Below the pieces are notes generated by a model. It saw nothing but the letters and a program-made list of their open reading frames with translations. It searched no databases and had not been told where the DNA came from. This document shows, one piece after another, positions 10,009 to 23,351 of a DNA stretch of 64,000 nucleotides; position 1 is the stretch's first letter, and each line of letters opens with the position of its first letter. The translations under genes and the position numbers were made by a program. Origin of the DNA: Nematostella vectensis (Eukaryota; Cnidaria; Anthozoa; Actiniaria; Edwardsiidae); assembly GCF_932526225.1 (NCBI RefSeq), contig NC_064040.1, positions 2,115,501 to 2,179,500 on the forward strand, written 5' to 3'.

Positions 10009-13000
10009 ATACTGTAAAAACATGTGAGTAGAAAACAGTCAATAGCCATGGAGTTTTCAGTGTGTTGTACATGTTATACATGTTTTAGGATTTACCTAAT
10101 TACTTACAGTATTTTTTTAAATAGAATTTTTTACTTGTATAATTTAGATGAGTAATACATACTTTTTATAGTATGTTGTAGAACTCGTCTCGTTCCTCCT
10201 AAATAACAATCAAAATTATGTTTGTTATTATCTTCGTGCAAAGGAACCTACAGTAGTTTTTTAATCAGATAATTGTTTTTCCTTCAACACTCCCCTGTTA
10301 TTTCAACAGCTCTCCCTTGAGTTTGCTTGTCTTAGAAATAGACCTTGTTTGATAAACAAAGACATGTTACCCACTTATTCAATAATAGGTAACAACTGCA
10401 ATATTGTACTGTATGAAAAGAGTGCCCCTCCCCCTTCTAATGTTGACATCAGTAAATCTAGCAAGCTCATTTTGCTAGATGTATGATGTATACCAGGCTT
10501 GTATCCTCCAGGTCCATTTCCATACTCCGTGAAGACTTCTGAAACCATCTTGGATGCCATTACGGAATTGACCCGGAGACCCGGAGAAAAATTCACGAGG
10601 GGGAGGGCCAGTCAACACTCCTCTCCCCAAAGTCAGACGGTTGTTTGGATGGTCTGTTTTTTTTTTTTTTTTTTCTTATTTTTCCGAAAACTACGCAGGA
10701 GTGAGAGGGGTTAAGCACTACGAAAAAAAAAATTGAATAGAAAAAAAAAAAAAAAAAGAAAAAGAAAAAAGGCCATTGGCATAGGATCGAACCCGACCTG
10801 AAAAACAAAACGGAAACCATACATACGGATTACCCAATCGGTATGGCAGCACAAGGCTTTTACGGAAGGCTGTAAAGAACCCGAAGGCCCCAAGCACCGA
10901 TATTTCCGGCGAATATGCTGTACAACACTCTTGCAAGGTATTCCGACCCGCGCATTAATGGGGAGGGCAATAACCAGGATCCCAGGCCTGTAATACGGTT
11001 ACGCCACGCACAGCTCGCTGAGATAGAGGATGAAAAAAATACAGGTCTATTTGGGCGTCTTGAGTCCCTTGGGGGCTCGCTATGTCGGCGCGTGGCATCG
11101 TAACGCACGGGCGCATTGTCTTTTATCGTGTACAGGACATCAAACAAGCGAAGAAAGAAAAACGTTTTTTTTTTTGGGAACCGTTTTTTTATATCATGCA
11201 AAAAGCGAAAATAAATAGAAATAAATAAAGTGCGATTTGGCGATTCTGTTTTTCTTTGTAGAGCTTATTAAGCTATTCACCGGCCTAAATATTCATAAAA
11301 GAAAATAAAAAATGCAATGAAGGACGTAAGGGGGAGAGGTTTGTAAAATCGCATAGAATATCGACAAAATCCGCAATACTGTCTACGCTGACTAAGTATA
11401 GCTGTATTTCACTTTAACCCTTTCACTCCTGGGTACTTTTGAGCAACATTGTAAGAAAAACAGACTGAAAACAGAAACCTCCCCCCCTATTTCAAGTCCA
11501 ACACTACCAGTTAAGCTAAGCTACCGCTGACCCAAGACGGTATGCCTTGAAGTTTCCAACAATGTACTGCGGTGCCTTTTCTTTGTAGCGACGGCACTGC
11601 TACAGCCTGTTGCTTACAACAGTTTTGCTTGTAATTTGCTTAAAAATTACAGCTTTTTCACATCTGGAGAGTGCCTTAGGACATCATGAAGTTTTTTTGG
11701 GCATAATTAATGCTGTGCTTATGGATGTTTGCACGCTGAGGTTGATTCAATGGGATAATTCCTTGTCTGGGCTTCACCAAGTGAGGAAGGAATTTTCTGG
11801 TGAATGGCCTCATAACTCTCCAATGTGGGCCATCTTTGCTACCCAACCTTATTCAAAAATTGTTTTCAGGCTTATTCTGGGTTCCTTGGACCTGGAAATG
11901 TTTTGTTTGGCTTCGGGGCAAAGAGACTTAAAAAAAAAACTGTTATGATTCTGGGGGAGGAGATTGCCCGCCTGTCTGTCAAGGTGTTTCCAAGACTCCC
12001 ATGATGCAGTGCAGGCATGCAAAATAGGCTAACAATGGTGACTCGCTTCTAATGGAGGTTCTAGCATTGATTATTGTGACTGATTGCTGTAAAATGGGAC
12101 CTGACGGAGCGCAATAAAGGTATCCATTGGTGACTTGATCTGTGTTTGCTTGTCTCTATTTGTAGTTCGGAATTTTGTGTCTTTTTTGGTAAGGAATGTT
12201 TCTAAGTTTAAGCATTTTATTACGAATTGGTCAGCAATTAAGGTTGATATTTTGACAAAAGAGTCGATTCTATTACATTGCTAAGATGGGCTTTTGAAGG
12301 TCGTCTATGCCTTGGATGAATCTATGAGTATCCGGGTCTGGTGATGTTTAGTTTGCATTTTTGACGTTTTGGAGTTGGGCCTATATTTTACAGGCGTCTC
12401 AGGGTGTTATGGCAATGAAAGGCTTAAAGGGACAGCGTCATGGTACTGCGCATGTCAGTGTTTATTGTAGGCTTTTAATCGCCTACAAATAGTTGAACTT
12501 TTTAAAAGCTGTCAATACCTTGTTAAAATAATATGCAATATTTTATTGAATGCAATATTTTATAGAAACTACGTTTATTGACAGTTTGTGGTCATTTTCT
12601 TTGAATTTAAGTCCCCCACATGTACCAAAAGCTCATAAGTCAGTATTAGAGTTTACTAAATTTCATTGTGTCAGGGTCAGAGAGCTATTGAAAGCACTTA
12701 CCATGGCACTGCCCCTTTGAATAGCTGTAAAAAAAAAAAAAGGGAAGAGAAAATAGCTGGATGGGGTCTCTGTTGGTTTTGTTTTAGTTTTAGTTTTCTT
12801 TTATTATAATTTTTTCTGGGGTGGGGGAAGGGGGAATTCAGCTTAAAATTGCCTGTGGTCAATTCAACCAACTAAGCAACTAGTACAAAAGATGTTGGTT
12901 TTGCAGTCTTTTATTCAATACTTTCAAGGTTATCATGCAATTCTGTAGTTTGACTGGAAATATATACTTTTTTTCTATTCATTTACAGTTCTATATGTAC

Positions 13001-13343
13001 AGTGTGACCATAGTCATGATTACAATTATTTATAATAATTTTTACGCACTAACAGAAACCAACTTGACTGCAAAAAACTCACTGTAAAGCATAAGATATT
13101 AGGCATTTCTTTCATGTGGCTGTGAGGTTGACCTGTCAACATCTACAGGGGCCACACTCAACTCGGAATCATAGGGGTCCATAAAAGCAAGGTGTCGCAG
13201 AACCTTTTCCTGCCTTCCTTACTCTCCTTCACCAGGAACACCTGTGCAGCCGACACCCTTAGGTGGATGGGGTGCACAGGTGCTTTGGGTGTGGCCCTGA
13301 AGATGGCACAGTGACCACAAGATGTACCAGAATGAAATTGTAT
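10009..13343. repeat. Array unit 4 (3335 bp)
   Basis: Matches unit 2 at AAATAG, GAGGGCAATAA, GTTTTCAGG and AAAGGCTTAAAG (near 12418). Private change: TTTACGCACT near 13042 instead of TTTACCCACT. Confidence 0.97.
12428..12716. mobile_element. 289-bp TTAA MITE, unit 4 copy
   Basis: Left flank AAAGGC-TTAA as in unit 2; right TTGA. Confidence 0.7.
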
Positions 13344-16300
13344 ATACTGTAAAAACATGTGAGTAGAAAACAGTCAATAGCCATGGAGTTTTCAGTGTGT
13401 TGTACATGTTATACATGTTTTAGGATTTACCTAATTACTTACAGTATTTTTTTAAATAGAATTTTTTACTTGTATAATTTAGATGAGTAATACATACTTT
13501 TTATAGTATGTTGTAGAACTCGTCTCGTTCCTCCTAAATAACAATCAAAATTATGTTTGTTATTATCTTCGTGCAAAGGAACCTACAGTAGTTTTTTAAT
13601 CAGATAATTGTTTTTCCTTCAACACTCCCCTGTTATTTCAACAGCTCTCCCTTGAGTTTGCTTGTCTTAGAAATAGACCTTGTTTGATAAACAAAGACAT
13701 GTTACCCACTTATTCAATAATAGGTAACAACTGCAATATTGTACTGTATGAAAAGAGTGCCCCTCCCCCTTCTAATGTTGACATCAGTAAATCTAGCAAG
13801 CTCATTTTGCTAGATGTATGATGTATACCAGGCTTGTATCCTCCAGGTCCATTTCCATACTCCGTGAAGACTTCTGAAACCATCTTGGATGCCATTACGG
13901 AATTGACCCGGAGACCCGGAGAAAAATTCACGAGGGGGAGGGCCAGTCAACACTCCTCTCCCCAAAGTCAGACGGTTGTTTGGATGGTCTGTTTTTTTTT
14001 TTTTTTTTTTCTTATTTTTCCGAAAACTACGCAGGAGTGAGAGGGGTTAAGCACTACGAAAAAAAAAATTGAATAGAAAAAAAAAAAAAAAAAAGAAAAA
14101 GAAAAAAGGCCATTGGCATAGGATCGAACCCGACCTGAAAAACAAAACGGAAACCATACATACGGATTACCCAATCGGTATGGCAGCACAAGGCTTTTAC
14201 GGAAGGCTGTAAAGAACCCGAAGGCCCCAAGCACCGATATTTCCGGCGAATATGCTGTACAACACTCTTGCAAGGTATTCCGACCCGCGCATTAATGGGG
14301 AGGACAATAACCAGGATCCCAGGCCTGTAATACGGTTACGCCACGCACAGCTCGCTGAGATAGAGGATGAAAAAAATACAGGTCTATTTGGGCGTCTTGA
14401 GTCCCTTGGGGGCTCGCTATGTCGGCGCGTGGCATCGTAACGCACGGGCGCATTGTCTTTTATCGTGTACAGGACATCAAACAAGCGAAGAAAGAAAAAC
14501 GTTTTTTTTTTTGGGAACCGTTTTTTTATATCATGCAAAAAGCGAAAATAAATAGAAATAAATAAAGTGCGATTTGGCGATTCTGTTTTTCTTTGTAGAG
14601 CTTATTAAGCTATTCACCGGCCTAAATATTCATAAAAGAAAATAAAAAATGCAATGAAGGACGTAAGGGGGAGAGGTTTGTAAAATCGCATAGAATATCG
14701 ACAAAATCCGCAATACTGTCTACGCTGACTAAGTATAGCTGTATTTCACTTTAACCCTTTCACTCCTGGGTACTTTTGAGCAACATTGTAAGAAAAACAG
14801 ACTGAAAACAGAAACCTCCCCCCCCTATTTCAAGTCCAACACTACCAGTTAAGCTAAGCTACCGCTGACCCAAGACGGTATGCCTTGAAGTTTCCAACAA
14901 TGTACTGCGGTGCCTTTTCTTTGTAGCGACGGCACTGCTACAGCCTGTTGCTTACAACAGTTTTGCTTGTAATTTGCTTAAAAATTACAGCTTTTTCACA
15001 TCTGGAGAGTGCCTTAGGACATCATGAAGTTTTTTTGGGCATAATTAATGCTGTGCTTATGGATGTTTGCACGCTGAGGTTGATTCAATGGGATAATTCC
15101 TTGTCTGGGCTTCACCAAGTGAGGAAGGAATTTTCTGGTGAATGGCCTCATAACTCTCCAATGTGGGCCATCTTTGCTACCCAACCTTATTCAAAAATTG
15201 TTTTAAGGCTTATTCTGGGTTCCTTGGACCTGGAAATGTTTTGTTTGGCTTCGGGGCAAAGAGACTTAAAAAAAAAACTGTTTTGATTCTGGGGGAGGAG
15301 ATTGCCCGCCTGTCTGTCAAGGTGTTTCCAAGACTCCCATGATGCAGTGCAGGCATGCAAAATAGGCTAACAATGGTGACTCGCTTCTAATGGAGGTTCT
15401 AGCATTGATTATTGTGACTGATTGCTGTAAAATGGGACCTGACGGAGCGCAATAAAGGTATCCATTGGTGACTTGATCTGTGTTTGCTTGTCTCTATTTG
15501 TAGTTCGGAATTTTGTGTCTTTTTTGGTAAGGAATGTTTCTAAGTTTAAGCATTTTATTACGAATTGGTCAGCAATTAAGGTTGATATTTTGACAAAAGA
15601 GTCGATTCTATTACATTGCTAAGATGGGCTTTTGAAGGTCGTCTATGCCTTGGATGAATCTATGAGTATCCGGGTCTGGTGATGTTTAGTTTGCATTTTT
15701 GACGTTTTGGAGTTGGGCCTATATTTTACAGGCGTCTCAGGGTGTTATGGCAATGAAAGACTTAAAGGGACAGCGTCATGGTACTGCGCATGTCAGTGTT
15801 TATTGTAGGCTTTTAATCGCCTACAAATAGTTGAACTTTTTAAAAGCTGTCAATACCTTGTTAAAATAATATGCAATATTTTATTGAATGCAATATTTTA
15901 TAGAAACTACGTTTATTGACAGTTTGTGGTCATTTTCTTTGAATTTAAGTCCCCCACATGTACCAAAAGCTCATAAGTCAGTATTAGAGTTTACTAAATT
16001 TCATTGTGTCAGGGTCAGAGAGCTATTGAAAGCACTTACCATGGCACTGCCCCTTTGAATAGCTGTAAAAAAAAAAAAAAAGGGAAGAGAAAATAGCTGG
16101 ATGGGGTCTCTGTTGGTTTTGTTTTAGTTTTAGTTTTCTTTTATTATAATTTTTTCTGGGGTGGGGGAAGGGGGAATTCAGCTTAAAATTGCCTGTGGTC
16201 AATTCAACCAACTAAGCAACTAGTACAAAAGATGTTGGTTTTGCAGTCTGTTATTCAATACTTTCAAGGTTATCATGCAATTCTGTAGTTTGACTGGAAA

Positions 16301-16683
16301 TATATACTTTTTTTCTATTCATTTACAGTTCTATATGTACAGTGTGACCATAGTCATGATTACAATTATTTATAATAATTTTTACCCACTAACAGAAACC
16401 AACTTGACTGCAAAAAACTCACTGTAAAGCATAAGATATTAGGCATTTCTTTCATGTGGCTGTGAGGTTGACCTGTCAACATCTACAGGGGCCACACTCA
16501 ACTCGGAATCATAGGGGTCCATAAAAGCAAGGTGTCGCAGAACCTTTTCCTGCCTTCCTTACTCTCCTTCACCAGGAACACCTGTGCAGCCGACACCCTT
16601 AGGTGGATGGGGTGCACAGGTGCTTTGGGTGTGGCCCTGAAGATGGCACAGTGACCACAAGATGTACCAGAATGAAATTGTAT
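13344..16683. repeat. Array unit 5 (3340 bp)
   Basis: T19 run at 13992-14010, a C8 run near 14818 (C7 elsewhere), GTTTTAAGG, a private CTGTTTTGATT near 15289 and a private GCAGTCTGTTATT near 16244. Confidence 0.97.
15766..16054. mobile_element. 289-bp TTAA MITE, unit 5 copy
   Basis: TTAA left at 15762-15765, TTGA right; followed by the longer A15 run also seen in unit 14. Confidence 0.7.
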
Positions 16684-19600
16684 ATACTGTAAAAACATGT
16701 GAGTAGAAAACAGTCAATAGCCATGGAGTTTTCAGTGTGTTGTACATGTTATACATGTTTTAGGATTTACCTAATTACTTACAGTATTTTTTTAAATAGA
16801 ATTTTTTACTTGTATAATTTAGATGAGTAATACATACTTTTTATAGTATGTTGTAGAACTCGTCTCGTTCCTCCTAAATAACAATCAAAATTATGTTTGT
16901 TATTATCTTCGTGCAAAGGAACCTACAGTAGTTTTTTAATCAGATAATTGTTTTTCCTTCAACACTCCCCTGTTATTTCAACAGCTCTCCCTTGAGTTTG
17001 CTTGTCTTAGAAATAGACCTTGTTTGATAAACAAAGACATGTTACCCACTTATTCAATAATAGGTAACAACTGCAATATTGTACTGTATGAAAAGAGTGC
17101 CCCTCCCCCTTCTAATGTTGACATCAGTAAATCTAGCAAGCTCATTTTGCTAGATGTATGATGTATACCAGGCTTGTATCCTCCAGGTCCATTTCCATAC
17201 TCCGTGAAGACTTCTGAAACCATCTTGGATGCCATTACGGAATTGACCCGGAGACCCGGAGAAAAATTCACGAGGGGGAGGGCCAGTCAACACTCCTCTC
17301 CCCAAAGTCAGACGGTTGTTTGGATGGTCTGTTTTTTTTTTTTTTTTTCTTATTTTTCCGAAAACTACGCAGGAGTGAGAGGGGTTAAGCACTACGAAAA
17401 AAAAAATTGAATAGAAAAAAAAAAAAAAAAAGAAAAAGAGAAAAGGCCATTGGCATAGGATCGAACCCGACCTGAAAAACAAAACGGAAACCATACATAC
17501 GGATTACCCAATCGGTATGGCAGCACAAGGCTTTTACGGAAGGCTGTAAAGAACCCGAAGGCCCCAAGCACCGATATTTCCGGCGAATATGCTGTACAAC
17601 ACTCTTGCAAGGTATTCCGACCCGCGCATTAATGGGGAGGACAATAACCAGGATCCCAGGCCTGTAATACGGTTACGCCACGCACAGCTCGCTGAGATAG
17701 AGGATGAAAAAAATACAGGTCTATTTGGGCGTCTTGAGTCCCTTGGGGGCTCGCTATGTCGGCGCGTGGCATCGTAACGCACGGGCGCATTGTCTTTTAT
17801 CGTGTACAGGACATCAAACAAGCGAAGAAAAAAAAACGTTTTTTTTTTTGGGAACCGTTTTTTTATATCATGCAAAAAGCGAAAATAAATAGAAATAAAT
17901 AAAGTGCGATTTGGCGATTCTGTTTTTCTTTGTAGAGCTTATTAAGCTATTCACCGGCCTAAATATTCATAAAAGAAAATAAAAAATGCAATGAAGGACG
18001 TAAGGGGGAGAGGTTTGTAAAATCGCATAGAATATCGACAAAATCCGCAATACTGTCTACGCTGACTAAGTATAGCTGTATTTCACTTTAACCCTTTCAC
18101 TCCTGGGTACTTTTGAGCAACATTGTAAGAAAAACAGACTGAAAACAGAAACCTCCCCCCCTATTTCAAGTCCAACACTACCAGTTAAGCTAAGCTACCG
18201 CTGACCCAAGACGGTATGCCTTGAAGTTTCCAACAATGTACTGCGGTGCCTTTTCTTTGTAGCGACGGCACTGCTACAGCCTGTTGCTTACAACAGTTTT
18301 GCTTGTAATTTGCTTAAAAATTACAGCTTTTTCACATCTGGAGAGTGCCTTAGGACATCATGAAGTTTTTTTGGGCATAATTAATGCTGTGCTTATGGAT
18401 GTTTGCACGCTGAGGTTGATTCAATGGGATAATTCCTTGTCTGGGCTTCACCAAGTGAGGAAGGAATTTTCTGGTGAATGGCCTCATAACTCTCCAATGT
18501 GGGCCATCTTTGCTACCCAACCTTATTCAAAAATTGTTTTCAGGCTTATTCTGGGTTCCTTGGACCTGGAAATGTTTTGTTTGGCTTCGGGGCAAAGAGA
18601 CTTAAAAAAAAAACTGTTATGATTCTGGGGGAGGAGATTGCCCGCCTGTCTGTCAAGGTGTTTCCAAGACTCCCATGATGCAGTGCAGGCATGCAAAATA
18701 GGCTAACAATGGTGACTCGCTTCTAATGGAGGTTCTAGCATTGATTATTGTGACTGATTGCTGTAAAATGGGACCTGACGGAGCGCAATAAAGGTATCCA
18801 TTGGTGACTTGATCTGTGTTTGCTTGTCTCTATTTGTAGTTCGGAATTTTGTGTCTTTTTTGGTAAGGAATGTTTCTAAGTTTAAGCATTTTATTACGAA
18901 TTGGTCAGCAATTAAGGTTGATATTTTGACAAAAGAGTCGATTCTATTACATTGCTAAGATGGGCTTTTGAAGGTCGTCTATGCCTTGGATGAATCTATG
19001 AGTATCCGGGTCTGGTGATGTTTAGTTTGCATTTTTGACGTTTTGGAGTTGGGCCTATATTTTACAGGCGTCTCAGGGTGTTATGGCAATGAAAGACTTA
19101 AAGGGACAGCGTCATGGTACTGCGCATGTCAGTGTTTATTGTAGGCTTTTAATCGCCTACAAATAGTTGAACTTTTTAAAAGCTGTCAATACCTTGTTAA
19201 AATAATATGCAATATTTTATTGAATGCAATATTTTATAGAAACTACGTTTATTGACAGTTTGTGGTCATTTTCTTTGAATTTAAGTCCCCCACATGTACC
19301 AAAAGCTCATAAGTCAGTATTAGAGTTTACTAAATTTCATTGTGTCAGGGTCAGAGAGCTATTGAAAGCACTTACCATGGCACTGCCCCTTTGAATAGCT
19401 GTAAAAAAAAAAAAAAGGGAAGAGAAAATAGCTGGATGGGGTCTCTGTTGGTTTTGTTTTAGTTTTAGTTTTCTTTTATTATAATTTTTTCTGGGGTGGG
19501 GGAAGGGGGAATTCAGCTTAAAATTGCCTGTGGTCAATTCAACCAACTAAGCAACTAGTACAAAAGATGTTGGTTTTGCAGTCTTTTATTCAATACTTTC

Positions 19601-20018
19601 AAGGTTATCATGCAATTCTGTAGTTTGACTGGAAATATATACTTTTTTTCTATTCATTTACAGTTCTATATGTACAGTGTGACCATAGTCATGATTACAA
19701 TTATTTATAATAATTTTTACCCACTAACAGAAACCAACTTGACTGCAAAAAACTCACTGTAAAGCATAAGATATTAGGCATTTCTTTCATGTGGCTGTGA
19801 GGTTGACCTGTCAACATCTACAGGGGCCACACTCAACTCGGAATCATAGGGGTCCATAAAAGCAAGGTGTCGCAGAACCTTTTCCTGCCTTCCTTACTCT
19901 CCTTCACCAGGAACACCTGTGCAGCCGACACCCTTAGGTGGATGGGGTGCACAGGTGCTTTGGGTGTGGCCCTGAAGATGGCACAGTGACCACAAGATGT
20001 ACCAGAATGAAATTGTAT
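16684..20018. repeat. Array unit 6 (3335 bp)
   Basis: Private GAAAAAGAGAAAAGG near 17432. This interrupts the T6 run that follows the minus-strand tRNA-like sequence in all other units. Also private GAAGAAAAAAAAACG near 17824. Confidence 0.97.
19102..19390. mobile_element. 289-bp TTAA MITE, unit 6 copy
   Basis: TTAA left at 19098-19101, TTGA right. Confidence 0.7.
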
Positions 20019-23000
20019 ATACTGTAAAAACATGTGAGTAGAAAACAGTCAATAGCCATGGAGTTTTCAGTGTGTTGTACATGTTATACATGTTTTAGGA
20101 TTTACCTAATTACTTACAGTATTTTTTTATATAGAATTTTTTACTTGTATAATTTAGATGAGTAATACATACTTTTTATAGTATGTTGTAGAACTCGTCT
20201 CGTTCCTCCTAAATAACAATCAAAATTATGTTTGTTATTATCTTCGTGCAAAGGAACCTACAGTAGTTTTTTAATCAGATAATTGTTTTTCCTTCAACAC
20301 TCCCCTGTTATTTCAACAGCTCTCCCTTGAGTTTGCTTGTCTTAGAAATAGACCTTGTTTGATAAACAAAGACATGTTACCCACTTATTCAATAATAGGT
20401 AACAACTGCAATATTGTACTGTATGAAAAGAGTGCCCCTCCCCCTTCTAATGTTGACATCAGTAAATCTAGCAAGCTCATTTTGCTAGATGTATGATGTA
20501 TACCAGGCTTGTATCCTCCAGGTCCATTTCCATACTCCGTGAAGACTTCTGAAACCATCTTGGATGCCATTACGGAATTGACCCGGAGACCCGGAGAAAA
20601 ATTCACGAGGGGGAGGGCCAGTCAACACTCCTCTCCCCAAAGTCAGACGGTTGTTTGGATGGTCTGTTTTTTTTTTTTTTTTTCTTATTTTTCCAAAAAC
20701 TACGCAGGAGTGAGAGGGGTTAAGCACTACGAAAAAAAAAATTGAATAGAAAAAAAAAAAAAAAAGAAAAAGAAAAAAGGCCATTGGCATAGGATCGAAC
20801 CCGACCTGAAAAACAAAACGGAAACCATACATACGGATTACCCAATCGGTATGGCAGCACAAGGCTTTTACGGAAGGCTGTAAAGAACCCGAAGGCCCCA
20901 AGCACCGATATTTCCGGCGAATATGCTGTACAACACTCTTGCAAGGTATTCCGACCCGCGCATTAATGGGGAGGACAATAACCAGGATCCCAGGCCTGTA
21001 ATACGGTTACGCCACGCACAGCTCGCTGAGATAGAGGATGAAAAAAATACAGGTCTATTTGGGCGTCTTGAGTCCCTTGGGGGCTCGCTATGTCGGCGCG
21101 TGGCATCGTAACGCACGGGCGCATTGTCTTTTATCGTGTACAGGACATCAAACAAGCGAAGAAAGAAAAACGTTTTTTTTTTTGGGAACCGTTTTTTTAT
21201 ATCATGCAAAAAGCGAAAATAAATAGAAATAAATAAAGTGCGATTTGGCGATTCTGTTTTTCTTTGTAGAGCTTATTAAGCTATTCACCGGCCTAAATAT
21301 TCATAAAAGAAAATAAAAAATGCAATGAAGGACGTAAGGGGGAGAGGTTTGTAAAATCGCATAGAATATCGACAAAATCCGCAATACTGTCTACGCTGAC
21401 TAAGTATAGCTGTATTTCACTTTAACCCTTTCACTCCTGGGTACTTTTGAGCAACATTGTAAGAAAAACAGACTGAAAACAGAAACCTCCCCCCCTATTT
21501 CAAGTCCAACACTACCAGTTAAGCTAAGCTACCGCTGACCCAAGACGGTATGCCTTGAAGTTTCCAACAATGTACTGCGGTGCCTTTTCTTTGTAGCGAC
21601 GGCACTGCTACAGCCTGTTGCTTACAACAGTTTTGCTTGTAATTTGCTTAAAAATTACAGCTTTTTCACATCTGGAGAGTGCCTTAGGACATCATGAAGT
21701 TTTTTTGGGCATAATTAATGCTGTGCTTATGGATGTTTGCACGCTGAGGTTGATTCAATGGGATAATTCCTTGTCTGGGCTTCACCAAGTGAGGAAGGAA
21801 TTTTCTGGTGAATGGCCTCATAACTCTCCAATGTGGGCCATCTTTGCTACCCAACCTTATTCAAAAATTGTTTTCAGGCTTATTCTGGGTTCCTTGGACC
21901 TGGAAATGTTTTGTTTGGCTTCGGGGCAAAGAGACTTAAAAAAAAAACTGTTATGATTCTGGGGGAGGAGATTGCCCGCCTGTCTGTCAAGGTGTTTCCA
22001 AGACTCCCATGATGCAGTGCAGGCATGCAAAATAGGCTAACAATGGTGACTCGCTTCTAATGGAGGTTCTAGCATTGATTATTGTGACTGATTGCTGTAA
22101 AATGGGACCTGACGGAGCGCAATAAAGGTATCCATTGGTGACTTGATCTGTGTTTGCTTGTCTCTATTTGTAGTTCGGAATTTTGTGTCTTTTTTGGTAA
22201 GGAATGTTTCTAAGTTTAAGCATTTTATTACGAATTGGTCAGCAATTAAGGTTGATATTTTGACAAAAGAGTCGATTCTATTACATTGCTAAGATGGGCT
22301 TTTGAAGGTCGTCTATGCCTTGGATGAATCTATGAGTATCCGGGTCTGGTGATGTTTAGTTTGCATTTTTGACGTTTTGGAGTTGGGCCTATATTTTACA
22401 GGCGTCTCAGGGTGTTATGGCAATGAAAGACTTAAAGGGACAGCGTCATGGTACTGCGCATGTCAGTGTTTATTGTAGGCTTTTAATCGCCTACAAATAG
22501 TTGAACTTTTTAAAAGCTGTCAATACCTTGTTAAAATAATATGCAATATTTTATTGAATGCAATATTTTATAGAAACTACGTTTATTGACAGTTTGTGGT
22601 CATTTTCTTTGAATTTAAGTCCCCCACATGTACCAAAAGCTCATAAGTCAGTATTAGAGTTTACTAAATTTCATTGTGTCAGGGTCAGAGAGCTATTGAA
22701 AGCACTTACCATGGCACTGCCCCTTTGAATAGCTGTAAAAAAAAAAAAAGGGAAGAGAAAATAGCTGGATGGGGTCTCTGTTGGTTTTGTTTTAGTTTTA
22801 GTTTTCTTTTATTATAATTTTTTCTGGGGTGGGGGAAGGGGGAATTCAGCTTAAAATTGCCTGTGGTCAATTCAACCAACTAAGCAACTAGTACAAAAGA
22901 TGTTGGTTTTGCAGTCTTTTATTCAATACTTTCAAGGTTATCATGCAATTCTGTAGTTTGACTGGAAATATATACTTTTTTTCTATTCATTTACAGTTCT

Positions 23001-23351
23001 ATATGTACAGTGTGACCATAGTCATGATTACAATTATTTATAATAATTTTTACCCACTAACAGAAACCAACTTGACTGCAAAAAACTCACTGTAAAGCAT
23101 AAGATATTAGGCATTTCTTTCATGTGGCTGTGAGGTTGACCTGTCAACATCTACAGGGGCCACACTCAACTCGGAATCATAGGGGTCCATAAAAGCAAGG
23201 TGTCGCAGAACCTTTTCCTGCCTTCCTTACTCTCCTTCACCAGGAACACCTGTGCAGCCGACACCCTTAGGTGGATGGGGTGCACAGGTGCTTTGGGTGT
23301 GGCCCTGAAGATGGCACAGTGACCACAAGATGTACCAGAATGAAATTGTAT
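20019..23351. repeat. Array unit 7 (3333 bp)
   Basis: Carries the ATATAG form near 20130, otherwise seen only in units 1 and 3, and a private TTTTTCCAAAAAC near 20689 (others CCGAAAAC). Confidence 0.97.
22436..22724. mobile_element. 289-bp TTAA MITE, unit 7 copy
   Basis: TTAA left, TTGA right; followed by a short A13 run. Confidence 0.7.
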
